NCBI GenBank assembly: GCA_964575975.1
Contig: CAZNTU010000150.1
Location: forward strand, 1-13,505
Direction: 5' to 3'
DNA: 13,505 bases
Source: G963674505 sp964575975
GTDB taxonomy: Bacteria; Desulfobacterota; Desulfobacteria; Desulfobacterales; SKZT01
Made by a program: the position numbers and the translations under genes. Under the pieces are notes generated by a model. It saw nothing but the letters and a program-made list of their open reading frames with translations. It was not told the origin of the DNA and did no database searches. Below are positions 1-7,104 of the stretch, piece after piece (position 1 is the first letter of the stretch; every line of letters starts with the position of its first letter).

Positions 1-63
1 AGGTGGAAAAGTATTTGGCGAAGAGCGCGATGCGTCGTTCGGGTTCCGGCTCGGTTCATTCGG

Positions 64-92
64 TTGACAACAAATGGTCACAATACTATAAT
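64..92 (+). promoter_or_regulatory. sigma70 promoter for trxA-bamD
   Basis: TTGACA at 64-69 and TATAAT at 87-92 are separated by exactly 17 bp, so both hexamers and the spacer match the sigma70 consensus perfectly. Transcription would start near 99, giving trxA a leader of about 105 nt. No other - 35/-10 pair in the window is as good. It implies strong constitutive expression of thioredoxin and probably of the following bamD. Confidence 0.85.
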
Positions 93-204
93 TACGTCGA
101 TTGGCCGTGAGGCGAGCGAATTCGACGAAGAAAAAATCGTTTGGACGAGTCAGCCGGACGGTTTCGCATTATTAATCTAAAAGCAGACAGAAAGGATTGA
201 GATA

Positions 205-531
205 ATGTCTGAAGGTATTCTGGAAGTCGGTGACGGTAGCTTTGAGGCCGAAGTTTTAAAGTCGGACAAGCCCGTGCTCGTGGATTTTTGGGCGCCATGG
301 TGCGGGCCTTGCCGAGCGATCGCCCCCGTGATCGAGGAATTGGTGAAAGATTACGGCGAAACGGTCAAGTTCGCCAAATGCAACGTGGACGACAACCCTG
401 TTACGCCCGGGCAGTACGGTATCAAGGCTATTCCCACCCTTATATTTTTCAGCAAGGGAAAAGTCGTGGACCAGATTACTGGAATGGTCGCCAAATCCAA
501 ACTGGTCGAAAGCCTGAAAAAAATCGTATAA
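205..531 (+). CDS. trxA: thioredoxin
   Basis: This 108-residue protein has the standard single-domain thioredoxin length and fold signature. Trp29-Ala-Pro-Trp32 leads into the redox motif Cys33-Gly-Pro-Cys36, and the cis-proline that faces the active site is Pro77 in Ile-Pro-Thr. The buried Asp27 in the VDFW segment is also present. Family knowledge: it reduces protein disulfides in the cytoplasm (for example in ribonucleotide reductase and peroxiredoxins) and is recharged by thioredoxin reductase, which is not in this window. There is no signal peptide. The start is supported by AAAGGA at 191-196, 8 nt before the ATG. A non-catalytic third cysteine, Cys59, is present. The gene sits behind a perfect-consensus promoter and 96 nt ahead of bamD. 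Confidence 0.97.
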   Translation: MSEGILEVGDGSFEAEVLKSDKPVLVDFWAPWCGPCRAIAPVIEELVKDYGETVKFAKCNVDDNPVTPGQYGIKAIPTLIFFSKGKVVDQITGMVAKSKLVESLKKIV

Positions 532-627
532 GGTTCGATCCCGCACCCGATGCAACGAATCGTTCCGTACAACGCGCTTGTCAGGCGCGCAAAATTGTTT
601 GTAACGCAAGAAGGCTTCGCGCCGTAA

Positions 628-1305
628 ATGGTTTTCCCGATGCGATCTAAAACCCTGTTCGTTTTTTTGTCCGTTATCCTTTTTCTTTCCGGCTGCGCTT
701 GGTTCCAGGAAAAGGATTTGAAGTCGTCCCAGGAACTGGCGAGGGACGGCATGGAGGAGTTCAAGAAAGGCAACTTCAACGCGGCGATCGAGAATTTCGA
801 AAAGCTCAAGGACTGGTATCCTTTCGACAAGTACGCCATTTTAGCGGAACTTAAAATCGCCGACTCGCATTACGAGCTTCAACATTATGACGAGGCGGTG
901 GTGGCGTACCAGGAGTTCGAAAATCTTCATCCTTTGAACGAAGCGATTCCCTACGTGATTTATCGCATCGGAATGTGCTACTACAACCGGGTGGATACCG
1001 TGGACAGGGATCAATCCACGGCCAGAAAGGCGCTAGAGAATTTCGAACGCCTTCAGAAGCAGTTTCCCGAAGACCAGTACTCCAAACGCGCGGGGGAACA
1101 TATCCACAATTGCATCAAAAATCTTGCCGGCCACGAATTATACGTGGGGATGTATTATTATAAAACCAAGCACTACAAGGCCGCCCTGCACAGGTTCAAG
1201 TCTGTCCTCTACGATTTTCCCGACGTTGGCATCCATAGGCAGGCGATGGATTACATCGCCCAATGCGAGCACGTCATGGGAACCGAAACCGTTGGCAAAC
1301 CATGA
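628..1305 (+). CDS. bamD: outer membrane assembly lipoprotein BamD (YfiO/ComL family)
   Basis: The 225-residue product begins with a positively charged, hydrophobic lipoprotein signal ending in the lipobox Leu20-Ser-Gly-Cys23, so Cys23 would be acylated. The rest is a run of tetratricopeptide-like helical hairpins. Recognisable segments include an A-x2-Y-x2-F-E-K-L-x5-P-F pattern near residues 50-70, a repeat with YDEAVVAYQEF near 87-97, and KHYKAALHRF near 180. This architecture and length match BamD, the essential periplasmic lipoprotein of the BAM complex that folds outer-membrane beta-barrels with BamA. The ATG at 628 has AAGAAGG 13 nt upstream; an in-frame ATG at 640 would also keep the signal peptide. 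It lies 96 nt after trxA with no clear terminator between, so co-transcription is likely. Another TPR lipoprotein is a less likely reading. Confidence 0.88.
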   Translation: MVFPMRSKTLFVFLSVILFLSGCAWFQEKDLKSSQELARDGMEEFKKGNFNAAIENFEKLKDWYPFDKYAILAELKIADSHYELQHYDEAVVAYQEFENLHPLNEAIPYVIYRIGMCYYNRVDTVDRDQSTARKALENFERLQKQFPEDQYSKRAGEHIHNCIKNLAGHELYVGMYYYKTKHYKAALHRFKSVLYDFPDVGIHRQAMDYIAQCEHVMGTETVGKP

Positions 1306-1341
1306 TCGATCAGCTCGACCCGGCGCCGTTTTCTACGACCG

Positions 1342-1374
1342 AAAACCCCCTTCCGTTCGAAAGGGGGTTTTTTT
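1342..1374 (+). terminator. rho-independent terminator after bamD
   Basis: An 11-bp perfect stem (1342-1352 paired with 1361-1371, including a run of five C against five G) closes an 8-nt loop and runs directly into a T tract at 1368-1374. It begins 36 nt after the bamD stop codon and separates trxA-bamD from rpmB. Confidence 0.93.
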
Positions 1375-1401
1375 CGTTTAAAAGTTTTTCATAAAAAGCG
1401 C

Positions 1402-1430
1402 TTTACAGATACAATACTTTAATTTATAAA
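1402..1430 (+). promoter_or_regulatory. sigma70 promoter for rpmB
   Basis: TTTACA at 1402-1407 and TATAAA at 1425-1430 have a 17-bp spacer. They lie in an AT-rich stretch just after the bamD terminator and would give a leader of about 75 nt before rpmB. The match is 5/6 at each hexamer. Confidence 0.7.
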
Positions 1431-1513
1431 TTCAAGTTTGCGTTTTTTGGAATTTTTTGTAGATTTGTAGAATTGATTAATTTTTAAAAATAACAACCAG
1501 GAGAAATCGAACC

Positions 1514-1738
1514 ATGTCGAGCAGTTGCGAAATTTGCGGAAAAACGCCGAGAGTGGGCTGCAACGTAAGCCATGCCCATAACGTGACCAAAAGACGTTTC
1601 AAGCCCAACCTTCAAAGGGTCAATATCGTTCATAACGGAACAAGGAAAAGAATGATGGTCTGCACCAATTGCATCAAGTCCGGACGTATCGTTAAAGCTC
1701 CCAGATTCCACAAGGGAGAAAAATCTACTGCGAATTAA
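1514..1738 (+). CDS. rpmB: 50S ribosomal protein L28
   Basis: This 74-residue basic protein matches bacterial L28, a component of the large ribosomal subunit. The N-terminus carries Cys5-x2-Cys8 and the middle carries Cys50-x2-Cys53, so it is the zinc-binding (C+) form of L28; forms without these cysteines exist in many bacteria. The family segments around Gly-Asn-x-Val-Ser-His (here G15-C-N-V-S-H20), R-R-F-x-P-N-L (27-33) and the C-terminal Ser-Gly-Arg are present. AGGAGA at 1499-1504 sits 9 nt before the ATG. The gene has its own promoter and no L33 (rpmG) partner here. It ends convergently with relA/spoT, sharing the four bases TTAA. Confidence 0.97.
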   Translation: MSSSCEICGKTPRVGCNVSHAHNVTKRRFKPNLQRVNIVHNGTRKRMMVCTNCIKSGRIVKAPRFHKGEKSTAN

Positions 1739-3882
1739 CGGTCGATCCTCTTCACTTCGTGGACCGATCTGATTTTCTTTATCGACGAGAGCAGGAGTTC
1801 GAGATGAGCGGTGTTCTCCACCGCCAACTCGAATACGTTCTCGACTCTCTCGTTCGTGCGACCGGTGGTGTTGACGCTTAGAATATTGGCTTTGTTTTTG
1901 CTGATGTTGGCCGCGATGTCGGCCAGAAGCCCCACGCGGTCCATCGATCTCACCCGAATTTTAACGGGATAGTGATTGGGGGCCTCATCATTCCAGGAAA
2001 CTTCGATTTGCCGGTCGGGGTTGGTCTTCAAGGCGTTGACGCAATTGGTGCGATGAACGGTCACGCCATGGCCCCGGGTGATATATCCGAGGATCGAATC
2101 GCCCGGCACCGGTTGGCAGCATTTCGCGAACCGAACCAGGATATCGTCCGCCCCCTTCACCATCACTCCGCCCTTGTTCTTTTTCTTTCGTACTTTCCCG
2201 ATCAACTTGCCGATCACCGATTCGTGCTCGTCTTCCTCCTCTGGCTTGGGCATGAACCGCCTGGCAACCTGCAAGGGCGTAATCTTGCCGTAGCCTACGC
2301 TGGCCACCAGCTCGTCCTCGCTCTTGAACCCGAAATTCGAGGCGACCGTTCGCATTTCCTCCGATTTCGACAGTGCGTTGAAGTTCAGGCGCATTTTTCG
2401 GAAAGCCTTGTCGAGCATTTCCCGCCCTAAACTTATGGAACGTTCCTTCTCCTGCTGCTTAATCCACTGGCGAATGCGGGAACGAGCCTTGACCGTTTTG
2501 ACGAAATTCAGCCAATCCTTGCTGGGAGTATGATTCTTGGTGGTGACGATCTCGACCCGGTCTCCCGTTTTCAATGCGGTGTTCAACGGAACCATGCGGT
2601 GGTTCACCTTGGCCCCCGTGCATTGGTTCCCCACCTCCGAGTGAATCGTGTACGCGAAATCCACGGGCGTGGACCCTCTGGGAAGCGCGTGGATTTCGCC
2701 GTTGGGCGTGAAGACGTAGACCTCGTCCGGGAACAGATCGATTCGGACGCTCTCCAGAAACTCGTCGGGGTCCTTTATGTTTTCCTGGTTCTCCACCAGG
2801 TTTCGGAGCCACGCGTAGGTCTTGCTCACGTTGTCGTCGATGCTCTTGCCTTCCTTGTAGCTCCAATGGGCGGCGATTCCGGAGTTGGCGACCCTGTCCA
2901 TCTCCCAGGTGCGAATCTGGATCTCGATCCGTTCCCCCATGACGTTGCCGACCGTGGTATGCAGCGACTGGTACATGTTGGGCTTGGGAAAACCAATATA
3001 GTCCTTGAACTTCTTGGCGATGGGCTTCCACATGGAATGGATGTGCCCTAAGACTTCGTAGCATTGCGGGACCGTATCCACGATGATTCGGAAAGCAACC
3101 AGGTCGTGGACGTCCTCGAAGGTCAAATTTTGGTTCTGCATCTTGCTGTAGATGCTCCAAAACTGCTTGTAGCGCCCCTGGACTTCGCACCTGATACCCG
3201 CCTGGGCCATCTTGTCCAAGATGTTTTTTATTGTCTCCTCGACGTACCTTTCCCGCTCCTCCCGGTTTTTGTTCACTAGCGTCTTGATAATTTCGTACTC
3301 GTCCGGAAGAATGTACATGAACGAGGTCTCCTCCAACTCCTTCTTGATCCAGTAGATCCCCAAACGGGCGGCCAGGGGCGCGTAAATGTCCAAGGTTTCC
3401 TGGGCGATCCAGCGCTTTCTTTCCTGGGTCTTGTGATATTGGAGGGTGCGCATGTTGTGGAGACGGTCGGCCAGCTTGATGAAAATGACGCGAATATCGT
3501 CGGCCATGGCCAAGATCATTTTCCTGAAGTTTTCCGCCTGGCGTTCCTTGGTGCTTTTGAACGCCATCTTGGAAAGCTTGGTGACGCCGTCCACGATGTG
3601 CGCCACGTGCTTGCCGAACATATCCTCGATTTCCTCCCTGGTGGCGTGGGTGTCCTCGATGACGTCGTGAAGCAGGGCAGCCGCCACGCTGACCGGGTCG
3701 AGTTTCATGTCGGCCAGTATTCCGGCCACTTCCAGGGGATGGGAAAGGTAGGGCTCTCCGGAGAGGCGGACTTGACCGTCGTGGACCCTCGCGGAATAGA
3801 TGTACGCGCGATCCACGAGATCCAGTTCCGCGTCGGGATTGTGTTCCAGAATCTTGTCGATGATATCGGTGATTCGAATCAT
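1735..3882 (-). CDS. bifunctional (p)ppGpp synthetase/hydrolase (RelA/SpoT family)
   Basis: With the ATG at 3882 the protein is 715 residues, full length for a long RSH enzyme. An HD hydrolase domain comes first, with His48, His72-Asp73, Glu76-Asp77 and Asp139 all present, so ppGpp hydrolysis should be active. The synthetase domain follows, with Gly236-Arg-x-Lys239, Asp260 and Glu320. Its Lys-Phe-Lys-Asp stretch at 291-294 is of the basic R-x-K-D type found in bifunctional enzymes, not the acidic type of RelA. Next come a TGS domain (about 385-445), a cysteine-containing ZFD/RIS-type region with Lys-Cys-Cys-Gln-Pro, and a C-terminal ACT domain (about 640-715). It makes and degrades the stringent alarmone in the cytoplasm. 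A TTG at 3915 would add 11 residues and overlap proS; the ATG fits the family N-terminus better, although neither has a good Shine-Dalgarno. It is 10 nt after proS, so translation is probably coupled. Confidence 0.96.
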   Translation of the reverse strand: MIRITDIIDKILEHNPDAELDLVDRAYIYSARVHDGQVRLSGEPYLSHPLEVAGILADMKLDPVSVAAALLHDVIEDTHATREEIEDMFGKHVAHIVDGVTKLSKMAFKSTKERQAENFRKMILAMADDIRVIFIKLADRLHNMRTLQYHKTQERKRWIAQETLDIYAPLAARLGIYWIKKELEETSFMYILPDEYEIIKTLVNKNREERERYVEETIKNILDKMAQAGIRCEVQGRYKQFWSIYSKMQNQNLTFEDVHDLVAFRIIVDTVPQCYEVLGHIHSMWKPIAKKFKDYIGFPKPNMYQSLHTTVGNVMGERIEIQIRTWEMDRVANSGIAAHWSYKEGKSIDDNVSKTYAWLRNLVENQENIKDPDEFLESVRIDLFPDEVYVFTPNGEIHALPRGSTPVDFAYTIHSEVGNQCTGAKVNHRMVPLNTALKTGDRVEIVTTKNHTPSKDWLNFVKTVKARSRIRQWIKQQEKERSISLGREMLDKAFRKMRLNFNALSKSEEMRTVASNFGFKSEDELVASVGYGKITPLQVARRFMPKPEEEDEHESVIGKLIGKVRKKKNKGGVMVKGADDILVRFAKCCQPVPGDSILGYITRGHGVTVHRTNCVNALKTNPDRQIEVSWNDEAPNHYPVKIRVRSMDRVGLLADIAANISKNKANILSVNTTGRTNERVENVFELAVENTAHLELLLSSIKKIRSVHEVKRIDR

Positions 3883-3892
3883 ATGGTATAGG

Positions 3893-5416
3893 TCAGTATG
3901 CCTTGGCAAAGACAACGCGTTGCTTGCTCTTTTCCCCGCAACAGATGCAACGCCCCTCGTCTCCGTGCCTGTCCTCGAGGGGTATGCATCGAATCGTAAC
4001 GCTCAGATCCTCCTTGATCTTGTTTTCGCACTCGCCCGAACCGCACCAGTGGCTGTAGGAAAAACCGCCGTGAATCTCGGGCTGCTCCGCGTTCTTCGGA
4101 GTGAAATATTCGTAGAATTCCTTTCGGTCGTCCAAGGCGACGGAATTGTCCTCCATGTATGTTTTCGCCCTTGTGAAAAGGCTGTTCTGGATGTCGTCCA
4201 GAATCCGGTCGATTTCCGAGACGAACCGGTCGCGGGGCATGGATTCCTTGTCTCGGACTCCCCGGTCCCGTCGAGCCATGAACACGGCGTTGTCGGCGAT
4301 GTCCCTCGGGCCGATTTCCACCCGCACCGGGATTCCCTTCTTGACCCATTCCCAGTTTCTCGCCCCTCCGATGTCCCGCGTATCGATCTCCACGCGGACT
4401 TTTCCGTTGGTATAAGTCCGGGCGGCCAGTTCCTTGGCCAGGCTTTCGACGAACTCCATGACGGCGGTCTTCTCCTCGGGCTTTCGGAAAATCGGCATCA
4501 GGACCACATGGGACGAAGCGATCTTCGGGGGAAGAATTATCCCGTCGTCGTCGCCGTGATTCATGATCACCCCGCCAATGAGCCTCGTGGACGATCCCCA
4601 CGACGTGGTCCACGCGAACTCCTCCTTTTCGTCGGCGTTCTGGAACTTGATTCCGGAGGCCTTGGAGAAGTTCTGTCCCAGAAAATGGGAGGTTCCCGCC
4701 TGGAGAGCTTTCCTGTCCTGCATCATGGCCTCGATGCAAAGGGTGTCGACGGCTCCCGGAAATCTTTCCGCCGGAGTCTTTCTTCCCTGGATCACCGGCA
4801 TGGCGAGATATTCCTCTGCCATGCGGGTATACACGTCGAGCATCATTTTCGTCCGTTCGACCGCCTCCTCGCCGGTCGCGTGCGCGGTATGGCCCTCCTG
4901 CCACAGAAACTCGCTGGTTCTCAGAAATATGCGGGTGCGCATTTCCCAGCGAACCACGTTGGCCCACTGGTTGATGAGAACCGGAAGGTCGCGGTAGCTG
5001 CTTACCCATTTGGCGAACGAATCCCCGATGATAGTTTCCGAGGTGGGGCGGACGATCAAGGGTTCGCTCAGCTTTCCCACCGGCACCAGTCCGCCGTCGG
5101 GACCGGCCTCCAGTCTGTGGTGGGTGACCACCGCGCATTCCTTGGCGAATCCCTCCACGTGCTCGGCTTCCTTCTCCAGAAAGGACAACGGAATGAAAAG
5201 CGGAAAATAGGCGTTTTTCACGCCCGTATCCTTGAACATGTCGTCCATGGCGCGCATAATATTTTCCCAAAGAGCGTACCCCCAGGGCTTAATCACCATG
5301 CAACCCCTAACGGGGGACCGCTCCGCCAAGTCCGACTCCTTGACGACCTGCTGGTACCACTCGGGATAGTCCTGCTCCCTTGTCGGAGTTATCGCGGTTT
5401 TCGCTGCCTTTGCCAT
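3893..5416 (-). CDS. proS: prolyl-tRNA synthetase, archaeal/eukaryotic-type (C-terminal zinc domain)
   Basis: This 507-residue class II synthetase attaches proline to tRNA-Pro. It is the shorter archaeal/eukaryotic-like form: there is no insertion (editing) domain between motifs 2 and 3, and it has the extra C-terminal domain. Motif 1 lies near residues 50-75 (WENIMRAMDD...), motif 2 near 150-180 (VVRWEMRTR...FLWQEGHTAH) and motif 3 near 270-295 (TTSWGSSTRLIGG). The C-terminal zinc site is Cys458-x4-Cys463 with Cys490-x2-Cys493, and the chain ends in the family-typical hydrophobic residues followed by a terminal Tyr. AAGGAG stands upstream of the ATG. It starts 3 nt after the ispG stop and precedes relA/spoT by 10 nt. 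Bacteria use either ProRS type, so transfer is ancient if it occurred. Confidence 0.96.
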   Translation of the reverse strand: MAKAAKTAITPTREQDYPEWYQQVVKESDLAERSPVRGCMVIKPWGYALWENIMRAMDDMFKDTGVKNAYFPLFIPLSFLEKEAEHVEGFAKECAVVTHHRLEAGPDGGLVPVGKLSEPLIVRPTSETIIGDSFAKWVSSYRDLPVLINQWANVVRWEMRTRIFLRTSEFLWQEGHTAHATGEEAVERTKMMLDVYTRMAEEYLAMPVIQGRKTPAERFPGAVDTLCIEAMMQDRKALQAGTSHFLGQNFSKASGIKFQNADEKEEFAWTTSWGSSTRLIGGVIMNHGDDDGIILPPKIASSHVVLMPIFRKPEEKTAVMEFVESLAKELAARTYTNGKVRVEIDTRDIGGARNWEWVKKGIPVRVEIGPRDIADNAVFMARRDRGVRDKESMPRDRFVSEIDRILDDIQNSLFTRAKTYMEDNSVALDDRKEFYEYFTPKNAEQPEIHGGFSYSHWCGSGECENKIKEDLSVTIRCIPLEDRHGDEGRCICCGEKSKQRVVFAKAY

Positions 5417-5419
5417 GCT

Positions 5420-6505
5420 TTATTCCCTTCTCCTTTCCGGTTCCAGTTTTTCGACTTCGTTTAATAACAATTCCACAAGCTTTTCCTGCGGAAATTTTTC
5501 GACCACTTTTCCGTGTTTGAACAGTATGCCAACGCCGGTGCCGCCGGCGACGCCTATATCCGCCTCCCGGGCCTCACCGGGACCGTTGACCACGCAACCC
5601 ATGATCGCGATTTTCGCGGTGGAACGGCTGCCGGCCAAGGCCTTTTCCACCTGCTCTACGATGCCGAACAGATCGATGTTGCACCGTCCGCAAGTGGGGC
5701 AGGATATAATTTCCGGACCTCGCTTTCGGAGTCCCAAGGCCTTGAGGATTTCATAGCCCACGCGGACTTCCTCGACCGGGTCTCGCGTGAGGGACACCCG
5801 TATCGTGTCTCCGATTCCCTCGGCCAGGAGCGTGCCGATGCCGAGCGACGATTTCACGATGCCTGAAAACAGTCCGCCGGCTTCGGTGACGCCCACGTGA
5901 AGAGGGAAATCCGTCTCCTCCGAGAGCATGCGGTAGGCCTCCACGGTCCTAGGGACGTCCGAGGCCTTGATCGAAAGCTTCAACTGGTCGAACCCGCCGG
6001 AGGTCACCATGTCGATATGCCTCAGCGCGCTTTCCACCATGGCCTGGGCGTCGGCCTTGCCGTATTTCTTCAAAAGATCCTTTTCCAGTGAGCCCGAATT
6101 GACCCCGACTCGAATGGCGATGCCCAAATCCTTCGCGCATTCGACCACGGCGCGAACCTTCTTGGGACTTCCAATGTTTCCTGGATTGATCCGGAGGGCG
6201 TCGGCCCCGGCCTTGGCGGCCGCGATGGCCAGACGGTGATCGAAGTGAATGTCGGCGATTAGGGGGATCGATATTCGCCGTTTGATCTCGGCGACCGCGT
6301 CGGCCCCCTTCTCGTCGGGAACCGCCACGCGAACGATTTCGCAACCGGCCGTCGCAAGCCTCTCTATCTGGAAAACGGTCGCTTCCACGTCATGGGTGTA
6401 CGTGTTGGTCATGGATTGCACCGAAACCGGCGCGCCGCCTCCCACCGAAACCGATCCCACCCGTATCTCGCGCGTTTCCTTTCTCTTTCTAACAAATGCC
6501 GTCAT
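5420..6505 (-). CDS. ispG: 4-hydroxy-3-methylbut-2-enyl diphosphate synthase (GcpE)
   Basis: The 361-residue protein matches IspG/GcpE, the penultimate MEP-pathway enzyme. It converts 2-C-methyl-D-erythritol 2,4-cyclodiphosphate to HMBPP for isoprenoid synthesis. The N-terminal TIM-barrel region shows the family opening Q-S-M-T-N-T (30-35) and D-I-H-F (85-88), and LRINPGNIG at 104-112. The [4Fe-4S] ligands at the C-terminus are Cys269, Cys272 and Cys304 with Glu311 in the NGPGE motif, the same set as in the E. coli enzyme. It is the short bacterial form without the insertion domain seen in plants and some bacteria. It is first in an ispG-proS-relA/spoT operon. The upstream Shine-Dalgarno is weak (GGAACG). 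A possible promoter lies at 6548-6576. Confidence 0.97.
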   Translation of the reverse strand: MTAFVRKRKETREIRVGSVSVGGGAPVSVQSMTNTYTHDVEATVFQIERLATAGCEIVRVAVPDEKGADAVAEIKRRISIPLIADIHFDHRLAIAAAKAGADALRINPGNIGSPKKVRAVVECAKDLGIAIRVGVNSGSLEKDLLKKYGKADAQAMVESALRHIDMVTSGGFDQLKLSIKASDVPRTVEAYRMLSEETDFPLHVGVTEAGGLFSGIVKSSLGIGTLLAEGIGDTIRVSLTRDPVEEVRVGYEILKALGLRKRGPEIISCPTCGRCNIDLFGIVEQVEKALAGSRSTAKIAIMGCVVNGPGEAREADIGVAGGTGVGILFKHGKVVEKFPQEKLVELLLNEVEKLEPERRRE

Positions 6506-6547
6506 AATGATCGTTCCAACCCGAAATTCGATTTCAAAGAATGATTT

Positions 6548-6576
6548 TTTTTAACAGACCTCCAATATGTATTCAA
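6548..6576 (-). promoter_or_regulatory. possible promoter of the ispG-proS-relA operon
   Basis: Read on the - strand, TTGAAT (6576-6571) and TAAAAA (6553-6548) are separated by 17 bp, each matching 4 of 6 consensus bases. Transcription would start about 35 nt before ispG. The -10 lies in a run of eight T on the + strand, so this is a modest candidate. Confidence 0.3.
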
Positions 6577-6597
6577 GAAAAATGAGTACGATAACCT

Positions 6598-6626
6598 TTG
6601 AATTCGTCGTCGTATGCTTATAAGAT
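6598..6626 (+). promoter_or_regulatory. probable promoter of the duplicated-HTH gene
   Basis: TTGAAT at 6598-6603 and TAAGAT at 6621-6626 have a 17-bp spacer; an alternative -10, TATAAG, starts at 6619 with a 15-bp spacer. The element is divergent from ispG and is overlapped by two inverted repeats, listed separately, which suggests that it is a regulated promoter. Confidence 0.5.
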
Positions 6627-6646
6627 ACGACACGATCCGACGAATT
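6601..6646. repeat. nested inverted repeats over the HTH-gene promoter
   Basis: The outer arms AATTCGTCG (6601-6609) and CGACGAATT (6638-6646) are perfect 9-bp inverted repeats. Inside them GTCGTAT (6609-6615) and ATACGAC (6625-6631) are perfect 7-bp arms. The 9-bp core holds most of the palindrome CTTATAAG (6617-6624). The arms cover the -35, the -10 and the predicted start of transcription, so they look like operator sites. A structured RNA leader is less likely, because the left arm would lie upstream of the start point. Confidence 0.6.
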
Positions 6647-6656
6647 TAAAACAACG

Positions 6657-6661
6657 AAAGG
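6657..6661 (+). promoter_or_regulatory. ribosome binding site deciding the HTH-gene start
   Basis: AAAGG lies 11 nt before the ATG at 6673. No Shine-Dalgarno precedes the in-frame TTG at 6598, which also falls inside the -35 box, so the ATG is the better start. Confidence 0.55.
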
Positions 6662-6672
6662 CAGTGGTGAAC

Positions 6673-7104
6673 ATGAGAGACAAAAAGACCAAATTTTCCG
6701 ACAAATACGGCCCCGACGCGAAGCCGGACCCCAAGATCCAAGATCGAATCGTAAAAACAACAAAAGACGAGGAACTTCCATGCGCCGTCGCTTTCGACAT
6801 AGTCGGCGCGCTTGAGATTTCTCCCGCCGAGGTGGGGAAAACGGCGGACCTTATGGAATACCGCCTGGTCAAATGCCAGTTGGGACTGTTCGGATACAGG
6901 CCGGAAAAAGCCATTGTCAAGCCGTCGCTGCCGAAGAACGAAGCCATTGTGGACGCAATCAAGGCTCGGATGGAAAACGGCCGGCTTCCGTGCAGGACCG
7001 CGTGGGAAATCGCGGCCGAGTTCGGGGTTCGCAAAATGACGGTAAGCTCCGCGTGCGAAGCTCTGGGGGTCAGGATCAAGCCTTGCCAATTGGGGGCGTT
7101 TTAA
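6673..7104 (+). CDS. duplicated Cys-containing helix-turn-helix-like protein, function unknown
   Basis: I do not recognise a named family. The 143-residue protein has a lysine/aspartate-rich N-terminal tail (1-22) and then two copies of one module, residues 24-73 and 94-143. The copies align without gaps over 50 positions with about 14 identities. Each copy has Leu-Pro-Cys near its start (Cys37, Cys107) and Cys-Gln-Leu-Gly-x-Phe at its end (Cys68, Cys138), always 30 residues apart. The middle of each copy has the spacing of a helix-turn-helix (A-x2-I, a V turn, V-x3-A and then a hydrophobic strand). There is no signal peptide or membrane segment. The paired cysteines could form a metal or disulfide redox site; that is inference. 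The gene is divergent from ispG, has palindromes on its promoter, and shares TTAA with the convergent deacylase gene. Confidence 0.85.
   Translation: MRDKKTKFSDKYGPDAKPDPKIQDRIVKTTKDEELPCAVAFDIVGALEISPAEVGKTADLMEYRLVKCQLGLFGYRPEKAIVKPSLPKNEAIVDAIKARMENGRLPCRTAWEIAAEFGVRKMTVSSACEALGVRIKPCQLGAF

Noticed and set aside
1..110. Possible C-terminus of an upstream + strand gene (frame starting at base 3, TGA at 108-110, ending Tyr-Val-Asp-Trp-Pro)
   Set aside because: About 35 codons only, no recognisable motif, another frame is also open to 180, and the perfect trxA promoter lies inside it. It cannot be supported or excluded without upstream sequence.
573..589. CGCGC/GCGCG hairpin with 7-nt loop between trxA and bamD as a terminator
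   Set aside because: The stem is only 5 bp and is followed by CAAAATTG, not a T tract, so termination is unlikely.
3883..3915. Upstream TTG start for relA/spoT overlapping the end of proS
   Set aside because: Rare start codon without a Shine-Dalgarno; the ATG at 3882 gives the usual family N-terminus.
3800..5464. Long (554-codon) open frame on the + strand opposite proS and relA
   Set aside because: It mirrors strongly recognisable - strand genes, has no family-like motifs and no good ribosome binding site; long antisense frames are expected in GC-rich genes.
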